Of a stretch of 64,000 nt of DNA, positions 9,279-17,795 are shown piece by piece. Positions within the stretch are counted from its first letter, which is position 1. Each line of letters begins with the position of its first letter. This DNA comes from Buttiauxella sp049686335. Lineage in GTDB: Bacteria; Pseudomonadota; Gammaproteobacteria; Enterobacterales; Enterobacteriaceae. Where the stretch lies: positions 62,001 through 126,000 of the forward strand of contig NZ_JBAVHX010000021.1 in NCBI RefSeq assembly GCF_049686335.1, read 5' to 3'. A program made the translations under genes and the position numbers. The notes beneath the pieces were generated by a model. It saw only the letters and a list, made by a program, of their open reading frames with translations, was not told the DNA's origin and did not search any database.

Positions 9279-9505
9279 CCCTCACCCCGGCCCTCTCCCC
9301 CAGGAGAGGGAGAACATCGAATAGTTCCCTCTCTCACAGGAGAGGGAGAACACCGAATAGTTCCCTCTATCACAGGAGAGGGAGAGCACCGAATAGTCCC
9401 CCTCTCTCACAGGAGAGGGAGAGCACCGAATAGTCCCCTCTCTCACAGGAGACGGAGAGCACCGAATAGTTCCCTCTCCCTGGGGAGAGGGTTAGGGTGA
9501 GGGGG
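9279..9505. repeat. Array of five 36-bp hairpin repeats inside an inverted-repeat frame
   Basis: The unit CAGGAGAGGGAGAACACCGA... recurs at 9301, 9337, 9373, 9410 and 9446, a period of 36 bp (one of 37). At each junction CCCTCTC and GAGAGGG can pair, giving a chain of small hairpins. The array is framed by CCCTCACCCCGGCCCTCTCC at the left and its near-complement GGGGAGAGGGTTAGGGTGAG at the right, so the whole element can fold into one long stem. It fills the convergent gap between mnmC and yfcL. There are no unique spacers, so it is not CRISPR. Confidence 0.9.
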
Positions 9506-9511
9506 AATAGC

Positions 9512-9787
9512 TTAAAACTTCGCCTGCTGGTACAAATTGTCCCACATTCCCAGCACTAAGGACTGGTCACGCGGTGAAAGCTCACCCGCCTGGATAGCTT
9601 TCTCCAGGCTATTTGACACCGCTGTGTGCAGCGCGTCCGGGCTGTGGTCTTCACCATGTTCCAGGTCCGCTACCGCCAGAGTCAGGTGGCCACGCAGATA
9701 ACCGCTGGCAAACAGTTCATCATCACTGGCTGTCTCAACCATCTCATCAATTAGCGCCAGAATGCGTGTCTCAAATTCCGCGATCAT
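9512..9787 (-). CDS. yfcL: YfcL family protein
   Basis: This small, acidic 91-aa protein matches E. coli YfcL (MIAEFE.RILALID.MV, DDELFASGYLRGHLTLA, ELSPRDQ). The family has no assigned biochemical function. It is cytoplasmic by composition, with no signal peptide or membrane segment. It is preceded by a GAGG ribosome-binding site and lies 27 bp after epmC, at the 3' end of the likely prmB-aroC-mepA-yfcA-epmC-yfcL run. Confidence 0.93.
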   Translation of the reverse strand: MIAEFETRILALIDEMVETASDDELFASGYLRGHLTLAVADLEHGEDHSPDALHTAVSNSLEKAIQAGELSPRDQSLVLGMWDNLYQQAKF

Positions 9788-9814
9788 CGTACTTCCTCAT
9801 TTTTGTGCAGGTAA

Positions 9815-10384
9815 TTAGTTTAAATCTTCCGGCCACGGAAACTGCTCCGCTGCCAGCGGCGGCGTTTTATAAAATGCCCGCAACGCTTCAATTAACTTTG
9901 CCGTGCGCTCAGGGATACCCTCTTGCAGGTAAATCATCACCTGCGCATGCACCCGACGCTGGAATGCGATCCGGTCCGGGTCCACATCGCCGCTCAGGTT
10001 GTCGCAACTCACATTGAAGGGGAAGTTTGCCGCCACGCACAGTAACCATTCCTGCGCCTGCGGTTTCACTTCCACATCCTCGAATTTGCTTTGTGTTTCG
10101 GCATCACGCCCGTCCGGGCAATACCAGTAACCAAAATCCACCTGTTCACGGCGCGCTTTACCCGCGATCAGCCAGTGAGAAATCTCGTGCATTCCGCTGG
10201 CGTAATAGCCGTGAGCAAACACGACGCGGTGATAAGGAATTTCCTCATCTGCTGGAAGATAAATCGGTTCGTCGTCGCCTTTAATCAGACGTGTATTAAA
10301 TTCGTCTTTAAAGCAGTTATCGAAAATGTCGATAAGTTCCTGATAATGGTGTTCTGTATTTTTTGTCATCATTGCTGTTGTCAT
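9815..10384 (-). CDS. epmC: Elongation factor P hydroxylase EpmC
   Basis: EpmC (YfcM) hydroxylates the beta-lysylated lysine of elongation factor P, the last step of the EpmA/EpmB/EpmC pathway. The metal-binding motif HEISHW (about residue 61) and the block DFGYWYCPDGRDA are conserved with the E. coli protein. At 189 aa it is slightly longer at the N-terminus (MTTAMMTKNTEHH). I kept the first ATG since a G-rich site (GGGGGT) lies about 10 nt upstream, whereas the internal ATGs lack one. It starts one base after the yfcA stop codon. Confidence 0.92.
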   Translation of the reverse strand: MTTAMMTKNTEHHYQELIDIFDNCFKDEFNTRLIKGDDEPIYLPADEEIPYHRVVFAHGYYASGMHEISHWLIAGKARREQVDFGYWYCPDGRDAETQSKFEDVEVKPQAQEWLLCVAANFPFNVSCDNLSGDVDPDRIAFQRRVHAQVMIYLQEGIPERTAKLIEALRAFYKTPPLAAEQFPWPEDLN

Positions 10385-10385
10385 C

Positions 10386-11183
10386 TTAAGCTACCCCCAA
10401 CCAATGGAGGATCTCCGGTCCATGGCTATCAAATAAGAGTTTGGCACTCATCACCGCCGAGACAATAACAATCATCGGACGGATCAGTTTTTGCCCTTTA
10501 CTCAAAACCAGACGCGATCCCATGCGCGCCCCTAAAAACTGCCCTGCCATCATCACAAAACCGGTTCCCCAAATCACTTTCCCACCGATGATAAACAACA
10601 GCAGGCCGCCCAAATTGGACGTCGCGTTTAGCACTTTGGCGTGAGCCGTGGATTTGGCAAGATTAAAACCGCAGAGCGTGACAAAGGCCAGCGCATAAAA
10701 AGACCCTGCACCCGGGCCAAAGAAACCGTCGTAGAAACCGACGCAGCCACCCGCGATCAGCGCAAATGGCAGGCCGTATAAACGGCGCTGTCTGTCCTCT
10801 TCACCCAGTTTTGGCATCAATAAAAAGTACAAACCGATACCAATCACCAGGATCGGCAAGATTTGCCGCAACACGTCTGATTTCACATGCTGAACCAGCA
10901 ACGCACCTGTTGTGGAGCCGATGAAGGTCATCAGAATATTGAGTTTCTGATCCTTCAGACTCACTACTTTGCGGCGAATAAAATAGAGGGAGGAGGAAAC
11001 TGAACCGCCGCACGCCTGGAGTTTATTGGTTGCCAGTGCATGCGCCGGTGACATTCCCGTCGCTAACAGCACGGGGACGGTAATCAAACCACCCCCACCC
11101 GCCAGTGAATCAATGAACCCCGCGAACATGGCAACAAAAAACAGCACCACCAACATGGTGGGGGAAACCATAAACCATTCCAT
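10386..11183 (-). CDS. yfcA: TauE/SafE-family membrane transporter YfcA
   Basis: This is an inner-membrane protein of the TauE/SafE (DUF81) sulfite/organosulfonate exporter family, orthologous to E. coli YfcA, whose substrate is not established. About eight hydrophobic segments are evident, with conserved FAGFIDSLAGGGGLITVPVL near the N-terminus and GFYDGFFGPGAGSFYALAFV in the second half, the two pseudo-repeats typical of the fold. The length of 265 aa is a few residues shorter than E. coli at the N-terminus. It sits 11 bp after mepA in a tight gene run. Confidence 0.93.
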   Translation of the reverse strand: MEWFMVSPTMLVVLFFVAMFAGFIDSLAGGGGLITVPVLLATGMSPAHALATNKLQACGGSVSSSLYFIRRKVVSLKDQKLNILMTFIGSTTGALLVQHVKSDVLRQILPILVIGIGLYFLLMPKLGEEDRQRRLYGLPFALIAGGCVGFYDGFFGPGAGSFYALAFVTLCGFNLAKSTAHAKVLNATSNLGGLLLFIIGGKVIWGTGFVMMAGQFLGARMGSRLVLSKGQKLIRPMIVIVSAVMSAKLLFDSHGPEILHWLGVA

Positions 11184-11194
11184 TAACTTATCCG

Positions 11195-12019
11195 TTAGAG
11201 AACGTGCTCATCCAGCAAAGCCTGACAAGAGGCGGGTAAAGGGGGAGGTGTTTTTTTCTTCGGTGGTGTGCTGCCAGGAGCTGGCGGCGCAAACCAACTT
11301 TGCAGTTCTGCACCACAACCGTCACCAGGCGGCGGTAGCGGTTGATCTTCACACTCAAGGCTGTCTGCCGGACAACGCAGGCGAACGTGCATATGCGCCC
11401 GGTGAGCAAACCACGGCCGCACTTTGCGCAACCAGTCTCGATCGGCACCGGCATCCAGACACAGTTGCTGTTTAATCGCCGGATTGACGAAGATGCGCGT
11501 CACATCGTTATCTTTTGCCGCAAGCTTAATCACACTGCTGATTTCAGGCTGCCACAAACGCGGCACCACATGCTGATTATCACTGGCGACTAAATCCAGC
11601 GCTTGCGGTTTGAGTAGTTGAGCTGACGTCCAGCGCGTTTTGGGAAGTTGCAGGAAAATGTCCACATCAAGGCCACTTTGGTGGCTGGCATGACCGGAGC
11701 TAAAACGCCCGCCCGCCGCCATTCCCATATCACCAATCAGCAACGTGCCAAGGCCCAGTTGTGTCGACTGATTACTCAGTCGTTGGATAAACGACACTAA
11801 ATCCGGATGCCCGAAATAGCGGCGTTGATCCTGTCGCATCACCTGATAGCGAGGGTCATTGAGCGGTAACTCGTGGGCACCAACGATACAACCGTTAGAA
11901 AAGGCACCGATGGATTGCGGGCTACCCGCAATCGGATGACTAATTTTCTGCCACGGCGTGGCGGCAAAAGTAGTGGCACTGGCAAGCAATACCAGCAGTC
12001 CCACGAGGTTTTTTTTCAT
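11195..12019 (-). CDS. mepA: Penicillin-insensitive murein endopeptidase MepA
   Basis: MepA is a periplasmic LAS-family zinc peptidase that cleaves D-alanyl-meso-diaminopimelyl cross-links in peptidoglycan. A signal peptide MKKNLVGLLVLLASATTFA precedes the mature protein. Zinc ligands fall in SSGHASHQSGLDVDIF and in the C-terminal RAHMHVRLRCP. Conserved cysteines in LRCPADSLEC and the proline-rich tail match E. coli. It lies 4 bp after the aroC stop, so it is probably co-expressed with aroC. Confidence 0.96.
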   Translation of the reverse strand: MKKNLVGLLVLLASATTFAATPWQKISHPIAGSPQSIGAFSNGCIVGAHELPLNDPRYQVMRQDQRRYFGHPDLVSFIQRLSNQSTQLGLGTLLIGDMGMAAGGRFSSGHASHQSGLDVDIFLQLPKTRWTSAQLLKPQALDLVASDNQHVVPRLWQPEISSVIKLAAKDNDVTRIFVNPAIKQQLCLDAGADRDWLRKVRPWFAHRAHMHVRLRCPADSLECEDQPLPPPGDGCGAELQSWFAPPAPGSTPPKKKTPPPLPASCQALLDEHVL

Positions 12020-12023
12020 GGCA

Positions 12024-13109
12024 TTACCAGCGCGGCAAAGGGAAATTCACGTCAGCATTTTGCGCACGCTGACGTAGCATATGATCCATCAATACAATCG
12101 CTAACATAGCTTCGGCAATCGGTACGGCACGAATACCCACGCAAGGATCGTGACGACCACGCGTTACCATCTCAACTTCTTCGCCTTCGCGATTGATAGT
12201 ACGACCCGGAACCATGATGCTGGAAGTCGGCTTCAGCGCCATATTCGCCACAATTTGCTGGCCGCTGCTGATGCCACCCAGAATGCCGCCAGCGTGATTG
12301 CTCTGGAAGCCTTCTTTGGTAATTTCGTCACGGTTCTGGCTACCACGCAGGTTAACCACGCCAAAACCTTCACCAATTTCCACACCTTTCACCGCATTGA
12401 TGCTCATCAGCGCATGGGCAATGTCAGCATCCAGACGGTCGAATACCGGCTCGCCCAGGCCCGGTGGCACGTTATCAGCCACAACCGTCACTTTCGCGCC
12501 GATGGAGTCGCCCTCTTTTTTCAGCGCGCGCATTAGTTCGTCGAGTGTTTCGATTTTATCGGGATCCGGGCAGAAGAAAGGGTTCTGCTCAACTTGCTCC
12601 CAGTCTTTAATTTCCAGTGGCACATCACCCATCTGCGTCAGGCAACCACGAATGGTGATGCCATATTTATGCGCCAGATATTTTTTAGCGATAGCGCCTG
12701 CAGCCACGCGCATTGCCGTTTCACGCGCAGAAGAACGGCCACCGCCACGGTAATCGCGCAGGCCATATTTTTGTTCGTAGGTGTAATCAGCGTGACCAGG
12801 ACGGAACACATCTTTGATGGCGCTGTAATCTTGCGAGCGTTGATCGGTGTTTTCAATCAACAAACCAATACTGGTGCCGGTTGTGACTCCTTCAAAGACG
12901 CCAGAAAGAATCTTCACCTGATCGGGTTCACGACGTTGCGTGGTATAGCGAGAAGTGCCTGGACGGCGGCGGTCGAGATCGTGTTGTAAATCGGCTTCGG
13001 TCAGCGGAATGCCTGGCGGCACACCATCAACGATACAACCCAACGCCACACCGTGAGATTCACCAAAGGTCGTTACGCGAAATACTTGTCCAATAGAGTT
13101 ACCTGCCAT
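12024..13109 (-). CDS. aroC: Chorismate synthase
   Basis: AroC converts 5-enolpyruvylshikimate-3-phosphate to chorismate using reduced FMN, the last shared step of aromatic amino acid synthesis. All signature motifs are present: GESHG near residue 17, the RRPG(T/S)SR loop near 48, GRSSARETA near 124, and RGRHDPCVGIRAVPIAEAM near 315. Length 361 aa is normal. It follows prmB by 79 bp and precedes mepA by 4 bp, the standard enterobacterial order. Confidence 0.98.
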   Translation of the reverse strand: MAGNSIGQVFRVTTFGESHGVALGCIVDGVPPGIPLTEADLQHDLDRRRPGTSRYTTQRREPDQVKILSGVFEGVTTGTSIGLLIENTDQRSQDYSAIKDVFRPGHADYTYEQKYGLRDYRGGGRSSARETAMRVAAGAIAKKYLAHKYGITIRGCLTQMGDVPLEIKDWEQVEQNPFFCPDPDKIETLDELMRALKKEGDSIGAKVTVVADNVPPGLGEPVFDRLDADIAHALMSINAVKGVEIGEGFGVVNLRGSQNRDEITKEGFQSNHAGGILGGISSGQQIVANMALKPTSSIMVPGRTINREGEEVEMVTRGRHDPCVGIRAVPIAEAMLAIVLMDHMLRQRAQNADVNFPLPRW

Positions 13110-13188
13110 CTGTCACGGCTCCTTACCGTTGTCGTTTTCGTTGTGTTGTGAGCAAAAGAAGACGGGTCTAAAGGCCCGCCTGCACAGA

Positions 13189-14121
13189 TCAATCTTTATA
13201 GATGCTGAAGTGTTCACGCGCGTCGATCAATTGCGCTTTGGTCAGCATAAACACGCCGTCACCGCCGTTGTCGAACTCAAGCCAGGTGAACGGCACATCC
13301 GGGTACTGGTCCATCAGATGTACCATGCTGTTCCCGACTTCACAAATCAGGACACCGCCATCGGCGAGGTAATCCGGGGCACACGCCAAAATACGACGCG
13401 CCAGTTTCAGGCCGTCGGTACCCGCAGCCAGACCTAACTCAGGCTCGAACTTGAACTCGCCCGGCAAGTCAGACATATCTTCCGCATCCACATACGGAGG
13501 ATTGGTCACGATAATGTCGTACTGCACTTTTGGCAGGTCGCGGAACAGGTCAGAACGAATTGGCGTGACCTGATTTTCCAGACCGTGCTCAGCAATGTTT
13601 TGCTCAGCAACCGCCAGCGCATCAAGAGATATATCGACTGCATCGACTTCTGCATTCTGGAATTCGTAAGCACAGGCGATAGCAATACAGCCGCTGCCGG
13701 TACACATATCAAGAATATGCAGCGGTTCGTTATCAAACAGGCCCGCAAAACGGTTGGTGATAAGCTCACCAATTGGCGAACGCGGCACCAGTACGCGCTC
13801 ATCGACATAAAATTCGTGGCCGCAGAACCAGGCTTTGTTGGTCAGGTAAGCAACCGGGATACGCTCGTTGACACGGCGAATCACGCGCTCAACGATACGA
13901 TGGCGCTCGCTTGGCGTCAGACGCGCAGTGCGCATATCTTCAGGAATATCCAGCGGCAGATAGAGGCTTGGCAGCACTAACTGAACGGCTTCGTCCCACG
14001 GGTTATCTGTGCCGTGACCATACCAGATGTTGGCGGCGCTAAAACGACTCACTGCCCAGCGCAGCATATCCTGAATGGTGTGCAGTTCATTCACTGCCTC
14101 ATCGACGAAAATTTTATCCAC
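13189..14121 (-). CDS. prmB: Ribosomal protein uL3 glutamine methyltransferase PrmB
   Basis: PrmB transfers a methyl group from SAM to the N5 of a glutamine in ribosomal protein L3, and influences 50S assembly. The SAM-binding motif ILDMCTGSGCIAIAC and the catalytic NPPYVD motif are clear, with the PrmB-type N-terminal helical domain. Length 310 aa matches E. coli. It is the first gene of the minus-strand run toward aroC and is divergent from smrB. Confidence 0.96.
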   Translation of the reverse strand: MDKIFVDEAVNELHTIQDMLRWAVSRFSAANIWYGHGTDNPWDEAVQLVLPSLYLPLDIPEDMRTARLTPSERHRIVERVIRRVNERIPVAYLTNKAWFCGHEFYVDERVLVPRSPIGELITNRFAGLFDNEPLHILDMCTGSGCIAIACAYEFQNAEVDAVDISLDALAVAEQNIAEHGLENQVTPIRSDLFRDLPKVQYDIIVTNPPYVDAEDMSDLPGEFKFEPELGLAAGTDGLKLARRILACAPDYLADGGVLICEVGNSMVHLMDQYPDVPFTWLEFDNGGDGVFMLTKAQLIDAREHFSIYKD

Positions 14122-14292
14122 GTTGCCCTCCGCAGGCCGTTCGCGCTAATTCAATAATCGATTAGTTTGCCATGAAGACCGCGACAAATCAGCATTTCAA
14201 TTACTGTCACTGCGGGGAAAGTTGCGTTTTATTTAGTGATGGACGTCAAACCAGGTAAACTGGCGACAAAACGAATGCGAGACGAGAAAGAG

Positions 14293-14844
14293 ATGAAAAA
14301 GAAAACTCCGCTCAGCGTTGATGATCAGAACCTTTTCCGTGATTTGATGAGCGGCACGAAAAAACTGACTCAGGACACTATTGTGCATCGTCCGATGCGC
14401 AAAAAAGTGCAGGAAGTCCCGGTGAAACGGCTGTTACAAGAGCAAGCCGACGCCAGCCATTATTTTTCCGACGAATTCCAGCCACGGCTGGCGACGGAAG
14501 GTCCGACGCGTTATGTACGCGAGGACGTCAGCCATTTTGAGCTTAAAAAGATTCGTCGGGGAGATTATTCGCCAGAACTGTTCCTCGATTTGCATGGCCT
14601 GACTCAGCTGCAAGCAAAACAGGAATTAGGGGCGTTGATCGCGGCCTGCCGCCGTGAGCATGTGTTTTGTGCAAGCGTAATGCACGGACACGGTAAACAC
14701 ATTTTGAAGCAGCAAACGCCACTATGGTTAGCGCAACACCCTCATGTGATGGCATTTCATCAGGCGCCAAAAGAGTATGGCGGTGATTCAGCCCTGTTGG
14801 TGTTGATAGAAATTGAAGAGTGGTTGCCGCCGGAATTGCCTTAA
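14293..14844 (+). CDS. smrB: Ribosome rescue endonuclease SmrB
   Basis: SmrB is the Smr-domain nuclease recruited to collided ribosomes, where it cleaves mRNA and feeds tmRNA rescue. The C-terminal Smr domain shows LDLHGLTQLQAKQEL and the MHGHGKHIL motif. The ATG giving MKKKTPLSVDDQ was chosen because it reproduces the 183-aa E. coli length and has a GAGAAAGAG-type site in front; the frame stays open 19 codons upstream with no supporting site. It is transcribed alone, divergent from prmB. Confidence 0.94.
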   Translation: MKKKTPLSVDDQNLFRDLMSGTKKLTQDTIVHRPMRKKVQEVPVKRLLQEQADASHYFSDEFQPRLATEGPTRYVREDVSHFELKKIRRGDYSPELFLDLHGLTQLQAKQELGALIAACRREHVFCASVMHGHGKHILKQQTPLWLAQHPHVMAFHQAPKEYGGDSALLVLIEIEEWLPPELP

Positions 14845-14852
14845 GATTTTAT

Positions 14853-14882
14853 GTCGGATGACGCTACGCTTATCCGACCTAC
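14853..14882. repeat. REP-like palindrome downstream of smrB
   Basis: The sequence GTCGGATGACGC...CTTATCCGACCTAC pairs GTCGGAT with ATCCGAC across a short loop, the standard enterobacterial REP (palindromic unit) form. It lies in the convergent smrB/sixA gap and would form a 3'-end hairpin in the smrB transcript. Confidence 0.8.
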
Positions 14883-14921
14883 GATTTTGATTTTGTCGGG
14901 TGGATAAACGCACAAATAATA

Positions 14922-14946
14922 AGAGCCGCATTTCGCGGCTCTTTTT
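14922..14946 (+). terminator. Intrinsic terminator between smrB and sixA
   Basis: The stem AGAGCCGC / GCGGCTCT with loop ATTTC is followed by TTTT on the plus strand and preceded by A residues giving a weaker T-run on the other strand. It probably ends the smrB transcript and may also serve sixA. Confidence 0.85.
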
Positions 14947-14960
14947 CATGCTTACGGCTT

Positions 14961-15449
14961 TCAGATAGCTTTGGCTACCTTCAGATTACACGGACTCATC
15001 TGCCAGTTGAACACCCCTTTCCCGGTTTCAGGATCAAGGGTGACATTGGCAATCGCTGAGGTACTGAACATCGGAGGTGTCTCTTGTGGACAGAGCTCAG
15101 ATACCAGGTAACCGACCAACGGCAAGTGGGAAATCACCAATGCCGATTCAACGCCTTCCGTTGCCAGTGCTTGCAGGTAATCACCCACCAGACCTACATC
15201 GCCGCACGGCGTCAATTCCGGCAGAATGTCTTCTTTACCTGGAAGAATCAGTGCTTCCCGCACAACATCCAGGGTTTGTTCGGCTCGCAGGTAAGGGCTC
15301 ACCAGAACACGTTCGATATCCGCTACTTGACCTTTCAACCAAGTCGCCATAACTCGGGATTCATCACAACCACACTGGGTGAGTGGACGTACCGAGTCGC
15401 TGGCGGCATCGAGTGCTGCGTCGCCGTGACGCATGATAAAAACTTGCAT
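14961..15449 (-). CDS. sixA: Phosphohistidine phosphatase SixA
   Basis: SixA removes phosphate from histidine in phosphotransfer proteins; reported targets are the ArcB HPt domain and the nitrogen-PTS protein NPr. The phosphoglycerate-mutase-type RHG motif is at residues 7-9 (MRHGD) and the second catalytic histidine is in VISHLPLVG. Length 162 aa is standard. Upstream lies a 225-bp gap toward fadJ in which I see no gene. Confidence 0.95.
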   Translation of the reverse strand: MQVFIMRHGDAALDAASDSVRPLTQCGCDESRVMATWLKGQVADIERVLVSPYLRAEQTLDVVREALILPGKEDILPELTPCGDVGLVGDYLQALATEGVESALVISHLPLVGYLVSELCPQETPPMFSTSAIANVTLDPETGKGVFNWQMSPCNLKVAKAI

Positions 15450-15674
15450 ATTGCACCGCTTTTGTTAACCAGGAATGCTTGAATTCCCCTGAAACTTGCG
15501 AGGAGAAATTCAGCAGCCGGGCATTGTGCCTTATCCGTACATCGAATGAAACGCTGTTTTTTACCTCAATGGTGCAAGTATAGTCAATCACTGGTTATAC
15601 AATGACCGACCAGCATCCATTCACCGAGTCATAAACTCATGTTTCTTTGACTACAGTTTCATCTTCGGGGTTCA

Positions 15675-17795
15675 CTATCCCCAAAAATTTTGCTTTTCTT
15701 CCACCATTTGTAAAAGTCTGTCGCAAGGAGCAAAACGCTCCCCGTACTGACTGGCCAGGCGTTGCAATTGCGCGACGACTTCATCCACGCCCCGTGAATC
15801 CATATAACGGAACGGGCCACCAAGGAACGGTGGGAAACCTATACCGAACACGCCGCCGATGTCTCCATCGCGTGCACTGCGTACGACGCCCTCATCAAGA
15901 CAGCGAGCCGCCTCATTGAGCATCATCATCACACAGCGTTGTGCTATCTCATTTTCAGCAAGCTGCCCTTTTGGCGTAACGCCCAACAGCTTATAGATTG
16001 CAGGGTCAACCTGCTTTTTGCTTCTACTCCCTTTCCCTGGATAAAGATAGAAACCCCGCCCATTTTTTCTACCTTTGCGATCATCATTCAATATTGCTGC
16101 AATATTTTGCGGTGCGGCAAAACGATCGCCGTAAGCATTCTGCAGTATAGGACTAATTTTAGTCCCCACATCGATTCCCACCTCATCCAAAAGTTGGATT
16201 GGTCCGACCGGAAAACCAAACGACACCAGCGCATTATCAATTTTATCGACAGGCTCCCCTTCCATCAGACAACGCATCGCTTCGTTAACATAAGGAGCCA
16301 GAATTCGGTTGACGTAAAAGCCTGCGCTGTCGCCCACCACAATCGGCGTTTTGCCCTGTTTTTTAGCCAGAGCAACGGTGGTGGAAATGGTTTCCGCACT
16401 GGTTCCCGCGTGCGGGATGACCTCAACCAACGGCATTTTATCAACCGGGCTGAAGTAATGCAGACCGATGACTTGTTCAGGACGTGCGGCATTTGCCGCA
16501 ATATCCGCTATCGGCAGCGAAGAGGTGTTCGAGGCAAAAATGGTATGAGGTGCCGCATTCTGTTCAATCTCAGCAACCATGTTTTGCTTGAGTGCCAGAT
16601 CTTCAAAAACAGCCTCCACCACGATGTCGCGGTTATGGAAACCATGATAATCGGTCCCACCGGAGATACGTGCCATTTCACGCTGGCGTTCTGCCGCTTT
16701 CATATGGCGGCGGCGCACTTTTTTATCCAGCAAGTCCCAGCTGTATTTCAGCGCATGGTTAATGCCATCGTTGTTAATATCTTTAATTCGTACCGGCAAC
16801 TTGCCTTTAGACGCCGTAACAAACGCAATACCGCCGCCCATCAATCCGCCACCCAACACGCCCACTGCATTTATTGGGCGAGGTTGCGCGTCGGCACCAT
16901 GTTCTTTTTTAAGCTCGGTACTGGCAAAGAATAACCCCCGTAAAGCGGCGGATTGTGGGGTCATCGCCAGTTCACCGAAGGCTTTTGCCTCTGCTTCGTA
17001 ACCGCTAAAACTCCCCTGCCCCAGACCCACGTTCATGACATCGATAATGCGCTGGGTGGCAGGATAATTACCGCGCGTTTTCTGCCCGGTTTTCTTACTA
17101 ACGATGCTAAACAGTAAAGAACGGCCAAGCGGGCCCGCCAGAATACGTTCCCGAACCGGCAGCATTCGCGATGGCTGACGGCCTTTTGCCACCCGCTCAA
17201 TGGCTGCGGCCAATAAAATGGAATGCGGTACCACTTCATCTACCAGCCCCAGCTTTAATGCCTGGCGCGGGCGTAATTGTTTGCCAGTCAGGATCATATC
17301 CAGCGCATGGCTGACGCCAATCAAACGTGGCAAACGCTGTGTCCCACCGGAGCCCGGCAGTAAACCCAGTTGTACTTCAGGCAAGCCGAGTTTGGTTTTT
17401 TCATCATCGGTGCAGATTCGCGCATGGCAAGCCAGCGCCAGTTCCAGCCCGCCACCCAGACACGCCCCGTGGATAGCGGCGACGACCGGAATCGGTAATG
17501 ACGCAATTTCAGCCATGATTTGCTGGCCCTGATGCGCAAGATTTTGCGCCTCAAGTGCGGTCTGGCAGTTCGCGATCATGTTGATATCGGCACCCGCAAC
17601 GAAATTGTCCGGTTTGCCAGAAATAAAGATAACCCCTTGCAGCGCGGAGTTATCGCGAATTTGCTTAATGATGTTATGCACTTCCGGGCCGAAAGAGGCT
17701 TTCAGCGTATTCATCTTTTCGCCCGGCACATCGATAGTCACCACCGCGATATTGTCGAGGCGGATATGTAAATTGAAAGCAGAAGTCTGTTCCAT
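15675..17795 (-). CDS. fadJ: Fatty acid oxidation complex alpha subunit FadJ
   Basis: FadJ is the multifunctional subunit (enoyl-CoA hydratase, 3-hydroxyacyl-CoA dehydrogenase, epimerase) of the beta-oxidation complex that is favoured under anaerobic growth. The N-terminal crotonase domain has GACLGGGLELALACHARI and LGLPEVQLGLLPGSGGTQ; the dehydrogenase half starts at about residue 310 with the NAD motif GVLGGGLMGGGIA, and contains HYFSPVDKMPLVEVI. At 706 aa it is slightly shorter than E. coli FadJ. Its start overlaps the fadI stop by one base, so the two subunits are coupled. Confidence 0.96.
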   Translation of the reverse strand: MEQTSAFNLHIRLDNIAVVTIDVPGEKMNTLKASFGPEVHNIIKQIRDNSALQGVIFISGKPDNFVAGADINMIANCQTALEAQNLAHQGQQIMAEIASLPIPVVAAIHGACLGGGLELALACHARICTDDEKTKLGLPEVQLGLLPGSGGTQRLPRLIGVSHALDMILTGKQLRPRQALKLGLVDEVVPHSILLAAAIERVAKGRQPSRMLPVRERILAGPLGRSLLFSIVSKKTGQKTRGNYPATQRIIDVMNVGLGQGSFSGYEAEAKAFGELAMTPQSAALRGLFFASTELKKEHGADAQPRPINAVGVLGGGLMGGGIAFVTASKGKLPVRIKDINNDGINHALKYSWDLLDKKVRRRHMKAAERQREMARISGGTDYHGFHNRDIVVEAVFEDLALKQNMVAEIEQNAAPHTIFASNTSSLPIADIAANAARPEQVIGLHYFSPVDKMPLVEVIPHAGTSAETISTTVALAKKQGKTPIVVGDSAGFYVNRILAPYVNEAMRCLMEGEPVDKIDNALVSFGFPVGPIQLLDEVGIDVGTKISPILQNAYGDRFAAPQNIAAILNDDRKGRKNGRGFYLYPGKGSRSKKQVDPAIYKLLGVTPKGQLAENEIAQRCVMMMLNEAARCLDEGVVRSARDGDIGGVFGIGFPPFLGGPFRYMDSRGVDEVVAQLQRLASQYGERFAPCDRLLQMVEEKQNFWG

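Noticed and set aside
9301..9480. 36-bp repeats considered as a CRISPR array
   Set aside because: Units are contiguous with no unique spacers and no cas genes nearby.
15939..16934. 331-codon frame antisense to fadJ
   Set aside because: Lies fully inside a well-matched gene on the other strand; product has no recognisable family.
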